This document shows positions 53,295 through 64,000 of a stretch of DNA of 64,000 nt, piece by piece. The first letter of the stretch is position 1, and each line of letters opens with the position of its first letter. The translations under genes and the position numbers were made by a program. The notes under the pieces were generated by a model. It was not told the origin of the DNA. It did no database searches and saw nothing but the letters and a program-made list of their open reading frames with translations. The stretch spans positions 1,090,001 to 1,154,000 of the forward strand of contig JACYXH010000203.1 in assembly GCA_026745465.1 (NCBI GenBank), written 5' to 3'. Source of the DNA: Lota lota (lineage: Eukaryota; Chordata; Actinopteri; Gadiformes; Lotidae).

Positions 53295-54124
53295 AATTCC
53301 CAGTGTTCACACCGAGGTTGTCGGCGCTGTAGCGGTCCGCAGTGTTAGTCACTTCGGTCCATTAGTCGACCCCAGTTAGGCTTAAGTCAAAGCCGTGTAT
53401 AAACCACCCAAAACACAAGCTACAACTCCCCACTACAACTTCTACCAGCAAAACCAAATTGATTTCAAGCTGTAAAATGCATGTTCAATTGAGGAGAAAG
53501 AACAGATTTTCAGACCCGTGGACTCCACCTCGCACAGCCTCCAAATCAGATGGGATGCTCCCACAATCCTCTCTGGACCGACCTCCTATCTAGTTCTGGT
53601 GGTTCTGGTGGTTCTGGTGGTTCTTGTTCAAACACACCCTATGTCTATTCTTGAAAATGAGATGACAAATACCATGGAAATAAGATTGTAACTTAACCCT
53701 TTCTCTATGCGCCTACTATGTAGATGCCTCAGAACTGGTTTTGCTGTTCCTTTGACAAATACAACTCTTGAATCTCATGAATCTTGACTCTATTCTGATA
53801 CTATTTAGCCTGGCATCACCAGAAAAATTTGCAAGTGTGAAGTAGTCTGGAACCTCTCACAATATTTTTCAATTTCCATGGGCCGTTATCAACAGGACGC
53901 AATTGGCTAGACCTTCAACCAATCAGACTAGCGAAACATCTAACTCATCACTGGCAACCTTCTTGGTTATTTATGAATATCAAGCCTCAACAGCTTCCGT
54001 CCTCTGTCATCACCCCATACTAGCGGAACGGTTGGGATGGCCCACATTTCACTGTTTGATTTGGCCATGGCAAAAAGGATTGCGCAGGTGCGTTCGTTTG
54101 CATCTATTTATTTTTTTATGTACA
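53295..54124. other. Intergenic, nothing recognised
   Basis: Includes a short (GGTTCTGGT)n run at about 53596-53625. No coding signal. Confidence 0.4.
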
Positions 54125-54431
54125 TGTAGCAAAGCCAATTGCTACACACCACCTAGGTGGCTTTTATGGGGCTCCTCTAAACACAGGATGCAGGGTGGGG
54201 ATGTTGAAGCTGGTTTATTGTCAAGTTTGTAGATAACGATACATGGCCTGGTGCTCCATGTTGCCATGCAGGAGATCTCTCCCCGAGAGTGTGTGCTGAT
54301 GGCTGGTTGAACCTGTTGCACATTGATTGCTCAATGTGCAACAGGTGTGCAGCCTCACCCAGCCTCACAGTCCAATCAGACTCGGCCAGGTGAGGCTGCT
54401 TAAACCAGCAATCATCCACACATACTCCATA
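54125..54431 (-). mobile_element. Solo LTR fossil related to 41134-41455
   Basis: Minus-strand copy of the same LTR family, with shared CACCTAGG, GAGATCTC, GTGAGGCTGC and GCTACA-end motifs. It has diverged in the middle and no clean target duplication was found. Confidence 0.6.
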
Positions 54432-55005
54432 GTTCGCTACTGTGCCTGGTTTTCAGTAGCGAGCCGGTCATTATCTTGAAATAAATTTGCGGTAATAACC
54501 GGTTAGCTGTACATCATCCCACTTATTACATGACTAAAGAAATCAACAATTTGAGACATACATAACATGTAATTTCATTCTGATGAAATAGCCACAAGTA
54601 CCATAAAGTTAACTTGCTTACTATGAGATGAGTCGACTAACCAAACTGTAGATGAATAAATAAATGTAATGTGGGGCAGTGCTGTTATCCGCGGTCAAAA
54701 CAATACTACTATAAATAACTTCATGAGTCTTTAACTTCCATGTCCCAAATCGAGTTTCAAGTCACTTATTGACACATAGTGACTCTTAAATGACTCGAGT
54801 CCACCTCTCTGCCTAGAGGATTTAAATGTCAGGATTGTTTTTGAAAGTACAAATGTTAATTTAATCCATCTGTTCCATACTGCTAAGAATGTAAACATGC
54901 ATTAGCCCAGGCCCCTTTTTCTTCTTGAACTCTACAGATGAGTTCAATCAGGAAGTAGGTTCTCTGATAGGCCTATAGCAGCTCTAGAATTAGAGGTACC
55001 TAGAT

Positions 55006-55044
<39 letters not shown>

Positions 55045-55585
55045 TTACTAACACAGACACCAGATTGTCTGTGTATATTTCTATGAGATTTCTATGATAC
55101 ACAATGTCAGAGGACATAATAACGGGATTTTTCTCTGACTGCTTGCTGCTGATCCTGGTGTAACCATGGGGATGAGGGATAAGGGATATAGGGATAAGGA
55201 CCGGGGAACATCATTCACTGACGGACCAGGCCCGACGGATGGGCTAGGGTTGGGGTTGTGATGACGTGCAGGGCAGATGGACATGAGCAAGGGGATGGTA
55301 GACACTGTATGCCAGGTTGGCAGAAAGGGCATGCGCGCCAGCTTTGTCCAGATGAAGACTGTAATGATATGTCAATAGCTAGGCTATACGTATCCCTGAC
55401 CATTTGGGTGGCAGTAGAGCCCTGCCTATGGAGACAGAGGCAAAACGTGTTATGATGGGAAAGGAACAAATTGCTAGCATCGCTAGCATTGGCACTACTA
55501 CCTTTGGTGATCCGAGAGACTCCATGGTTCGTTGGCCTATAGGAGAACTGTAGTGGGTCCAGGGAGTCGGGCAGTAAAGAGGTGA
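54432..55585. other. Spacer upstream of copy 4
   Basis: No gene recognised. It contains a pure run of 38 G at 55006-55043. The open frames at 55081-55630 have no recognised homologue. Confidence 0.4.
55006..55043. repeat. Poly-G tract (38 bp)
   Basis: An uninterrupted G homopolymer. It may form a quadruplex and is prone to assembly error. Confidence 0.9.
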
Positions 55586-55760
55586 TACACCAACCTCTGA
55601 ACCCTGCACCCTCCTACAGCAACGCTCCACCCACAGACAATAGCAACCAACAGGTGAACATTGCGATAGAATTGAAAAAAAAAAAACATGAGACCAGTCC
55701 AGCCAGTTTGTTTAGTTGAACACTAAAAGTGTGTCGCTTGATGAGATCTTTCCAGTCAGG
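55586..55760 (+). promoter_or_regulatory. Very short shared 5' flank of copy 4
   Basis: Homology with the other galnt8 copies begins at ATACACCAACCTCTGAACCC, 175 bp before the start codon. Everything further upstream is different, so the promoter of copy 4 may be new. Confidence 0.5.
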
Positions 55761-57838
55761 ATGAAGGCTGTGTGGGTAAAGCGCCTGGTGCTGATACTGG
55801 CTGGAATATGTTCTATATATTACATAGTTGTATTATTTACTAACCAAGATGATACAGTTGAATCATTTGGACATGGCAGTCCTCGAATGGTTTCTGATTT
55901 GGAGCTAAGTGTTAACAACCTGCGTAAGTGGACTCTTTACATATCTATAGCCAGTGGCGATGGTAGCATTTTGTATCGGGTGGCAAAAGAGGGGTGGTGT
56001 GATGTACACATTTTATTTGTTGGATTATCATTATTACTTCAAGTCAATACAGTGTATAACGTTAATCATTATGTTCCACACTACACGACCATGTTGCATA
56101 GTGATGAAAAGGTATTTTAGGACACTTCTTGACAGCAAAGTATTTGGTTTAATAGAGCATGATTATTGGAAGACACAGGCAGCAATTCACCAAGCATCTT
56201 CAGAGAGACAATGAATGTTCATGACCTTTATAGGGAAATATCACATCGTTAATACAAGCATCAAGGGTTTAGAATAAAGCACATAGTGGTTGTTTATTAT
56301 GGTTTGCAACTATTTAGGTGTGATGTAAAAAGTTGAACTTTGTGTGGTTCTCACCTAGGCTAGGAGCCTCGTAACTAGTCGACGCACACACTGAGTTGAT
56401 TAGCAGTAGGCTACATAGTGACGTCAGGATCAGGGGCGTCCGAAACTAAGATGTTGCGTCATCAAATCGGATTCCCTGACCAGAAGCATGGTCGCCTCTA
56501 CAAACAAATTCCCTTTTCACCATAGAACAATGTTCGCGTTCATGTCAGCTGCATTCAAAATGACAATATAATATACTGTTGACATAGTCATCTTAGTGCA
56601 GGATAACCGGTTTACTATTAATTATTCACGGAGGAATAAAACACACAATAGCAATCGGATTCATTTAACCGAATGAGGCATTTTTTTATCTTCGTACCAA
56701 CGCTTATAACCAAATAAACGCATGCGTGAAACAGTGACGTCATCAACGTAAATTATGTGAGTATGATAAATATTACAAAGGTTAACACCCCCACTTACTC
56801 TCACAATGCACATATCAAACACATTGTACGTTGTCAAACAGAGACAGACCAGTCTCAGTTTGGCTTCTCAGTGCTCTCGAAACTTCTCCGCTTGGTTTTG
56901 AAATCAGCAAACGTTATTTTCTCATCACCCTGGGCTATGTGGATGGAAAACTGTTTAAAGGACTCCGGTATTTAAACCGCATTTCTCAGTGCTGTATTAG
57001 CTGTCTCTGCCCAAATGATCCAGTCCGTGCCACTCTCGTTATCAACTTTCTAACAGCGCAAACGCGCTCCTGAGTAGGCCTACCGACGGAGAGAATCGTT
57101 CTCAGCAGCTCGACTGGTTCGAATGACAGCTGCTGTTGAGTTTGACTTTGACCTTTTTTGGAGCCATCAGAAGCACAGTGTCTGGTGGCTGTGTGTGGAG
57201 CACCTTCTGTTGATTTTAATGGCAGCGTTTCCAAATTTGCTAAATTTGACGCAACGCTCATTAGACGCGAGACTCGATGGCTTCGATTGAGCAGAGGGGT
57301 TAGCAATATTACCCATATTTCACCAACATCTGACTGTATATATTGTCAGAAATACAGTATATAAAATATGAATGTCTATGCTGAATGTTGGAGCCTGAGG
57401 CTTCTTTGATATCTTTGCTTTCTTTCATTGCCTCTGTCCAGCAAATGGCCAACTCCTTCATTTTCTCTCGTTTTACAGACAACTTGGTACAAGTCTTCCA
57501 TCAAAAACAAGAATCCATGCAGAAGCTTCTTGAAGAAGATCTAGAGAGACATAGAAAAATAGAAGAAAAACTAATTGCAGTGGTCAAAAAGCAGTCAGAG
57601 GATGAAGATAAACCTGTGAAAATTAAAAAGCCTGGAAATAAGGGGAATAAACTTTTCCCAAAGTCTGCCCTGTTCAGCAAGTGGGGTGGAGAGAATTTGT
57701 CAGAAGACGAGCAAAAGGAGGCACAAGATTTATATGAGAAATATGGATATAACGTGTTTCTGAGCGATCGCCTACCCCTTAATCGACCTCTTCCAGACAC
57801 CAGAGACCCAAGGTTGACCTTATACCTCTTTTAATGTG

Positions 57839-57934
<96 letters not shown>

Positions 57935-59741
57935 ATATGTGTGTGAGTGCATAGGAGTATTTCCTAAATTCATATGAGGTATTTTGGGTGTTCATCTAGA
58001 TGCTTAATGAAGACCTACCCAAAGGATCTGCCCAGCATTGGAGTAGTGCTTATCTACCTGAATGAGGCCCTGTCAATCCTCAAGAGAGCCATCCGAAGTA
58101 TTATCGACCGCACTCCGAAGTCCTTGCTAAAAGAAATCATATTGGTGGATGACCACAGCAGCAATGGTTTGTCTCTTTTTAACAGGCTTATTCTAATGAT
58201 GATATACAACATTACTACTTCTGTGCAGTAAATGTTTATGGGAATATATTAGGGCAGGAAGAGCCACCATCTCACCGCACATGATGCATGCTAAACTATG
58301 TCCCAAGTTTCATGAGTTTTCTTTTGCATATTAAATACACAGGTCGTCCTATGCATTTTTCCAATTTTGAAAAATAGCTGCTCAGGTGCCATGGTATAAT
58401 TATCCAGCTTACTGCAACACGACCCTTACAGGAAGTGTTGTTTGATTTATTATCTATCCCTTCACATGACAATTTTGAGTTCATGGCAACAATAGTTGAT
58501 ACTAATGTTTATTAACGTACTTATTTTTATTATTAATTCATTATTATTATCAATGGCTATTATTTACACAGAGATTTCCCCCCTCCCCCACAGACGACCT
58601 GAAGCAGGACTTTGACATGTACATCAAGACCATTGAGGAGCAGAATCCAGGCCTCCTCATGACCAGAGTGAGACACAGTGAGCAGCTGGGGCTGACCACG
58701 GCTAGGATCTCTGGATGGAAGGCCGCCACGGCTGACGTGGTCGCCATCTTGGATGCTCATATTGAAGTCCATGACCTGTGGTAAGGGGGTACTAAGTTAC
58801 CAACATATAACGTATATAATTGTGTCGTCTCACATATCAGATTAATACTCTAAAGTCCGATAGCAGATGAGCACATATCTGGGTGCATGGGGCGTTTCAC
58901 TCTCTTTTGCTTCATATAGTTTTGATCCATCATGTTGCAGGAGGCGGGGGTCTGTAAGCTTGTAATTGGCTATAAACAGCGAACACAAACTTGGCCAGCA
59001 CTGGTTAACTGCAAAGAAGGGTCTGTAGAGGTTTCCAGTCAACACTGTGTAGACTTAGCAAACACAAGTGACCAGTGGCCATACTTTTTTACGACCAAAC
59101 AGTTTGTTATATTTTATAAAAAAAAATGTTTAAAGTCAGTCAGGAATGTGTCAATAAACCTATTGAAAAGAGACCTTCCAAAAGTTTCTAAATTGTCTGA
59201 TGGGCTGTCCCCGGCTGGAAGTGTCCCTGTTCAAATTATTTAAAATATTTTTTTAATATATATGTGTTTTTGCATTCTACCTGTGAAACAGAACTTTATT
59301 TTGTTATTTTGGGAGTAGCTGAGCTCCCCTGAATGAGAATTAAGCAAACCTGAAAACAAAGGTGACCTGATTTCTGATATATATATATATATAAAATATA
59401 TATATATTTATATATATATTAAAAAATGATTTTTTTATATATATATATGTTTATATATATATAAACATTTTACAAATAAATTTTTTTTATTGGGTGAAAA
59501 AAATGTTTAATTTTTTTTATATATATATATTAAAAAAATATTTTTTATATATATTAAAAAAAACATTTATATATATATATTATGTATAATATATATATAT
59601 AAAAAGTTTTTTTAATATATATTAAAAAAAACTAAAAAAAATTTCATCCAATAAAAAAAAAAAAGATTTGTAAAATGTTTTAATATATATATATATATAT
59701 ATAAAGACATATATAAAATAATATATATATATATATATACA

Positions 59742-59817
<76 letters not shown>

Positions 59818-59866
59818 AATATATAAAAAAGAAATATATATATATATTATTATATATAATATTATT

Positions 59867-59900
<34 letters not shown>

Positions 59901-62657
59901 ATATAATATATATATTAAAAAATGTTTTTTATATATATTTATAAAAAACATTGATTTTCTTTTCTTTTTTTCAGAAATCAGGTCACCTTTGTTTTCAGGT
60001 TAGCTTAATTCTCATTCAGGGGAGCTCAGCTACTCCCAAAATAACAAAATAAACTCCTGTCGCACAGGTAGAATGCAAAAACACTAATAAAGGGCACAAG
60101 GCCGCTGTTGACTAAAACAGGGGAAAAGTCCATACAAAGGAAGAAAAGCCACCGTCAGAAGAGGAGTCCAAGGGCAGGCAAAGGTCAGAACCGAGGAACA
60201 GTTATAATTCCAGGTGGAATACAGGGCAGTGTAAAATGACTAGGTACGCTAAGACCAAACGTTAGAACAATCTGACGAAGTGGCACTGATAGCACAGGAC
60301 ATACATAGGCTGAGTTATTAACACACAATGAGGAACAGCTGAGCAGGAACAAAGGCGGAAACAGACAATGGCAGGATGTCCAGGTGAGAGGCGGAGTCAA
60401 AGGCACAACAAAAATAGAGACACATGCTGGACAAAACCACAGAATAACCAGCAGGAGGCCACAGAGTCCCTGGGTCCAAACAGAGATGCTGACATCATGA
60501 TGCTCCCCCGTAATTCACACCCTGATTATGTTATTAAATACAAACAACAACACAACTAAAACACATCAGTGGCAAAGTGAAAAATCAGAGTCATCATCTG
60601 TTAAGGTTTTGTATCGATAACTTAGATTGAGATCCCAATAAATAAAAACTTCCATCTGTGCTGCAGGGCTGAACCACTGCTGACGCAGATTAAAGGGGAT
60701 CGGAAGCTGATTGTGTCTCCGGTGTTTGACAGAGTCAACTACTTTGACCTTGAGGTTGTGAAGTACATCCCTGCATCCCATGCGTTTGACTGGGCTTTGT
60801 GGTGCATGTACGAGAGCTTTAGGCCTGAGTGGTACAAACGAAATGACCCCTCCTTGCCCGGAAAGTAAGTTTCACCTGATAATAGCTTTTCTTGATCTGC
60901 ATTAACAACATATCTGCATTATGTCGATCCTAAACAGTGACATATTGAGCCATGTCATCTGTTTGACCTTTTAAGGAGTCCTTCCATAATGGGTATCCTA
61001 GTCGCAGATCGGACGTATCTTGGTGAAATTGGAGTTCTTGATGGAGGAATGAAAGTATACGGTGGAGAAAATGTTGAGCTCGGGATTCGTGTAAGCATAC
61101 CACAGAAATACGCAAAGTTTTGTTATTAGGATATAAGTGGCTGGAGTCTAGACATGATTAACTGATGTACGTTATTGGGTATGGCTGAATTGAAACAATG
61201 TCCATTCATTCTTTTGTAGGTTTGGACATGTGGGGGAAGTATTGAGGTTGTCCCATGCTCCAAGATAGCCCACATAGAGAGGAGCCATAAGCCATACTTG
61301 CCAAACCTCTCCATCGCAATGAAAAGGAATGCTTTGAGGGTAGCAGAGGTTTGGATGGATGACTACAAACACAACGTCAATTTGGCCTGGAATCTGCCCT
61401 TCAAGGTACAGTTTAACTTAAAAGGTCATGCAAATTTAGACTGATCAACGAACACAATCTCTAGTGTATTCTAGACTTTTTATGTTTCTTTGATGATAAT
61501 GAAAAATACAGGTTTGATGGCAAAACTAAACAAGGCTTTAGAATGATGTCCTAATTGGCTTAATTGAATAAGGTTAAGAAAGAAACGGACATAGGTGCTT
61601 TGACTTAACTGATGAAGGCTTCTAATCAAACCAAACCCTTTCGTTCTGCAGGATCACGGGATCGACTTTGGGGATGTGTCAGAGAGAAAAGAATTAAGAA
61701 AAAGGCTGAATTGTAAACCTTTCAAGTGGTACTTGGACAATGTGTATCCACTGCTGGATACCTGGGACAATATCCTGGCCTATGGAGGAGTGAGTTGGCT
61801 TTAACTATATGAGGGACAGGGTTGGACATATGGAGCCTTTTAGAGCCATAGAGGCATTCTGAATCATCTCTGATGGAAGAAGCAGTATGCATTAAGCATT
61901 AATATCCTTTCCTCTGTCTTGTACAGTATTTTTAGTTGTTTTTTTTGTCCTTTTTCCTTTGGGCAAGGTAGATAGTTATGCCGACTGAACACTGCAGTAT
62001 AGTGCCTTTGAATCAAGTTAAACATATTTCTCCCGTATTTAGCTGAAGAACATTGACACCAACATGTGTGTAGACCAAGGTCCAGTGCCAGGTCACACAC
62101 CAATTGCATATGGCTGCCACTACTATATGCCTCAAGTAAGTCAAAGGACATCCTCTTAATATGTTTTGTATGAAGTATCTCATTAAACTGAATACATGTG
62201 TTTTGGGGTTTTCAGCACACATATTACCGTGAGACTGGTGAGCTTTACATTGGCGGGATCAAGTCACATAAGTACAATGCTAATCGTTGTTTGACGGACG
62301 ACGGCAACAAAGACAACGAGCCTGGCCTGAACAACTGCCACGAATCTGTTCAGAAAAGAATTGGAATTTACTGGGACTTCACCCAGGTACATCTATTGTG
62401 GGTTTTCTGATTGTGAAAGATGTTGTTGGTGAATGCAGCAGAGCAAGATTTGATTGACGTTGGACGGAAGAGTTGTGCAATAATGACATGCAATGTTCCC
62501 TGATGTATGGCTGTGTTTCCCTCTCTCTCTTTCTCAGGGTAAGGAATTTAAGAACAAACAGACCAGTAGATGTCTGGAAATTATAAACAGCAAACTTGTG
62601 GTACAAGAATGTACGGGCCAAAGATGGGAAATCCAAAATGTTATCAAACCTTTCTAA
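55761..62657 (+). CDS. galnt8: Polypeptide N-acetylgalactosaminyltransferase 8-like, copy 4
   Basis: Exons 55761-55923, 57479-57812, 58000-58166, 58594-58780, 60667-60864, 60976-61090, 61220-61405, 61652-61789, 62043-62135, 62216-62386 and 62538-62657 join in phase to 623 codons. Signal anchor, DAH, YGGEN, AHIER and GQRW motifs are all present. Differences include [10 protein letters not shown] (others FLNWGG), IYLNEAL for IYLDEAL, VKYIPAS for VKYLPAS, and GKEFKNK at the start of the last exon. Its exons 9 and 10 match copy 2 (NIDTN, QHTYY). Intron 4 carries the AT-rich palindrome and an inserted dispersed repeat. It appears intact. Confidence 0.92.
57840..57935. repeat. GT microsatellite in copy 4 intron 2
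   Basis: Long (GT)n immediately after exon 2; no DIRS remnant is present here. Confidence 0.95.
59255..60085. repeat. Palindromic AT-rich repeat in copy 4 intron 4
   Basis: About 115 bp at 59260-59375 (TTTGCATTCTACCTG ... AAAGGTGACCTGATTTC) returns as its reverse complement at about 59965-60080. The right arm matches the native intron of copies 1 and 2, so the left arm is the inverted duplicate. The core is AT/TA repeats with a second inner inverted pair (near 59467 and 59676). Confidence 0.85.
60086..60520. repeat. Dispersed repeat in copy 4 intron 4
   Basis: A GA/CA-rich stretch (CAATCTGACGAAGTGGCACT, GAGGAACAGCTGAGCAGGAA) of a kind common in fish genomes, absent from the other copies. 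The class was not determined. Confidence 0.4.
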
Positions 62658-62989
62658 ATAAATGTTGAGGCTGTGTATTAATTGTGTACTAAATGGATCA
62701 ATTCTGAAATATATGAAAGTGCACAGATTGAGCTTCTCCTGAACCGACTGCAACCACATTGACGATCATGGTTTGGCCTACTAACTAAAGTAAAACTTAA
62801 ATATTCCAAAGGAAATAAACCGATCTCAAATCTAAGAATGTCAGTCGTGTTGTTTTGATTCAAGTAAAGGGACATTCATTGTAAGTGATTCATTTTTAGA
62901 CTTTGACTTACCGCTAGGACCCTATCCCCCTGCAGTTCCCAAACAAACCACTAGGCCCCATGTTCCACCCTCCCTCACTTCGGATGAAT

Positions 62990-64000
62990 TAGGCCATCAA
63001 TTATGTCTATAATCTTAAAGGTCCAGTGTGAGGAATTTAGTAGAAACTAGCGGTGAGGTTGCATTTGGCAACCAACTGAATACCCGCCCTTTCCAATGCC
63101 TACGGTGGCCTGTATTGGCCTGTTTTGTGTACGGTGTCAGTAGGTATTTCCGTTTTGCGAAAAAGCAACAATATCTTTAGTCGCACCACTGTACGTTTTT
63201 GACAGCTCTAGCCTACGAGTAAATCAGTTTAACCAATCACAATCGGGTATAGTCACCATGGTCACTGTACAAGTTGTAGGCCATGCCGGAGGTAACAGTC
63301 TATTTACATTTCTCACACACAGTCCTCTTAATGCATCCACAGAGGATAACTACATTCACACACCTATAATTATCCCTATCTATTACATGTATTGATCATT
63401 CATCTCAAGAGCAGTCTGCGACACAAGCCAATGAGTATTTGACTGCGATACATGAATCTATGTTGCCTTTGATAAAATGACGGTGTGAAGCCGATTGCAA
63501 CAGTTTTTCTTTCTCCGAAAAGAGTGAGAGCCTACTTTTAGTTATCGAACAGGGAAACGTAAAAAACGAACGTCTCGATTTTTGGATGTATTAATGAACG
63601 CACACCCATTTATCATAATCCCCCTCAACCGTGAACTGCCATTCGCTACACTATTTTACACTTGGATTAAAAAGTAGACGGAGCATAATCCTGTCTTTCC
63701 TGGTTTCTCCGACACATAGTATAACGCCACGGTGTGTGGGGGGGTCTGTCTGGCCAGCGGTTGATTTTGATGTCCGCGTCAGAGAGGGTTATGCTTCTCT
63801 GATACTTATAGTATAACACCATGGCGTGGCACATTTCATATACAACATCGTTTATTATAACTCTCCTAAAAACGAGAAATGGGTCGTAGCCATGGGGATA
63901 ACACACCCCCTCCTTCCTACAGCTCATTACACTAAACATGGTGGTGCAAAATGGCGTGCTGCGTGGCAGAGGAACCGCTCCCTGTGTAGCTATAAAGGGC
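62990..64000 (+). repeat. GGTCCAGTGTG-type DNA repeat behind copy 4, with insertion
   Basis: It starts AAAGGTCCAGTGTGAGGAAT at about 63016, as behind copies 1 and 2. Later family motifs (CCGCTCCCTGTGTAGCTATA at the window end) are far downstream, so other sequence lies inside it. Part of that (about 63700-63830) has a repeated TAGTATAACRCCAYGGYGT motif. It runs off the window. Confidence 0.5.

Noticed and set aside
55081-55630. Minus-strand ORFs upstream of copy 4
   Set aside because: No recognised domain, splice pattern or start context; probably chance frames.

Overview
The window is vertebrate genomic DNA: compact multi-exon genes with GT-AG introns, type II Golgi and receptor-phosphatase coding sequence, and teleost-type mobile elements. 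Gypsy and DIRS fossils, hAT and L2/CR1-like relics, and a short DNA repeat beginning GGTCCAGTGTG all point to a ray-finned fish. The very heavy load of CA/GT microsatellites and minisatellites is reminiscent of gadiform (cod-like) genomes. That last placement is inference.

Layout. (1) 295-8852 (+) holds the last 19 exons, 737 codons, of ptprq: the final FN3 repeats, the transmembrane segment and the complete phosphatase domain, ending in a normal stop and poly(A) signal. Its introns carry several tandem arrays and a Gypsy fossil. (2) 9.5-11.9 kb is a relic zone with a hAT transposase piece. (3) 13.0-62.7 kb holds four complete 11-exon genes of the GALNT8 type (polypeptide N-acetylgalactosaminyltransferase-like): copy 1 (13048-19382, +), copy 2 (22294-28961, +), copy 3 (43040-33844, -, inverted) and copy 4 (55761-62657, +). 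I could place all 44 exons with consistent phases; the predicted proteins are 623, 623, 624 and 623 residues. (4) Between them lie solo LTR-like elements, an L2/CR1-like LINE piece, a Gypsy tail, a 3-kb GTTAGTAATAG-type satellite block (45.86-48.84 kb), a splice-donor minisatellite (49.5-50.1 kb) and a 1.2-kb CCTCCACC-type array (51.8-53.0 kb).

Functionally, ptprq encodes a hair-cell and kidney receptor-type phosphatase with the WPE loop typical of its inositide-phosphatase family. The galnt8-like proteins should be Golgi type II glycosyltransferase-fold proteins with a C-terminal ricin-type lectin domain. Nothing in the sequence suggests the two kinds of gene act together.

The most interesting signals are evolutionary. 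The four paralogues are mosaics of one another. Copy 1 still carries an orphan stub of exon 3 next to a DIRS remnant, which marks a recombination joint. One ptprq minisatellite, and probably a second array elsewhere, was seeded on an exon/intron boundary, so a splice donor is repeated many times. Copy 4 carries a palindromic AT-rich structure in intron 4. No RNA genes, CRISPR arrays or bacterial features were seen.
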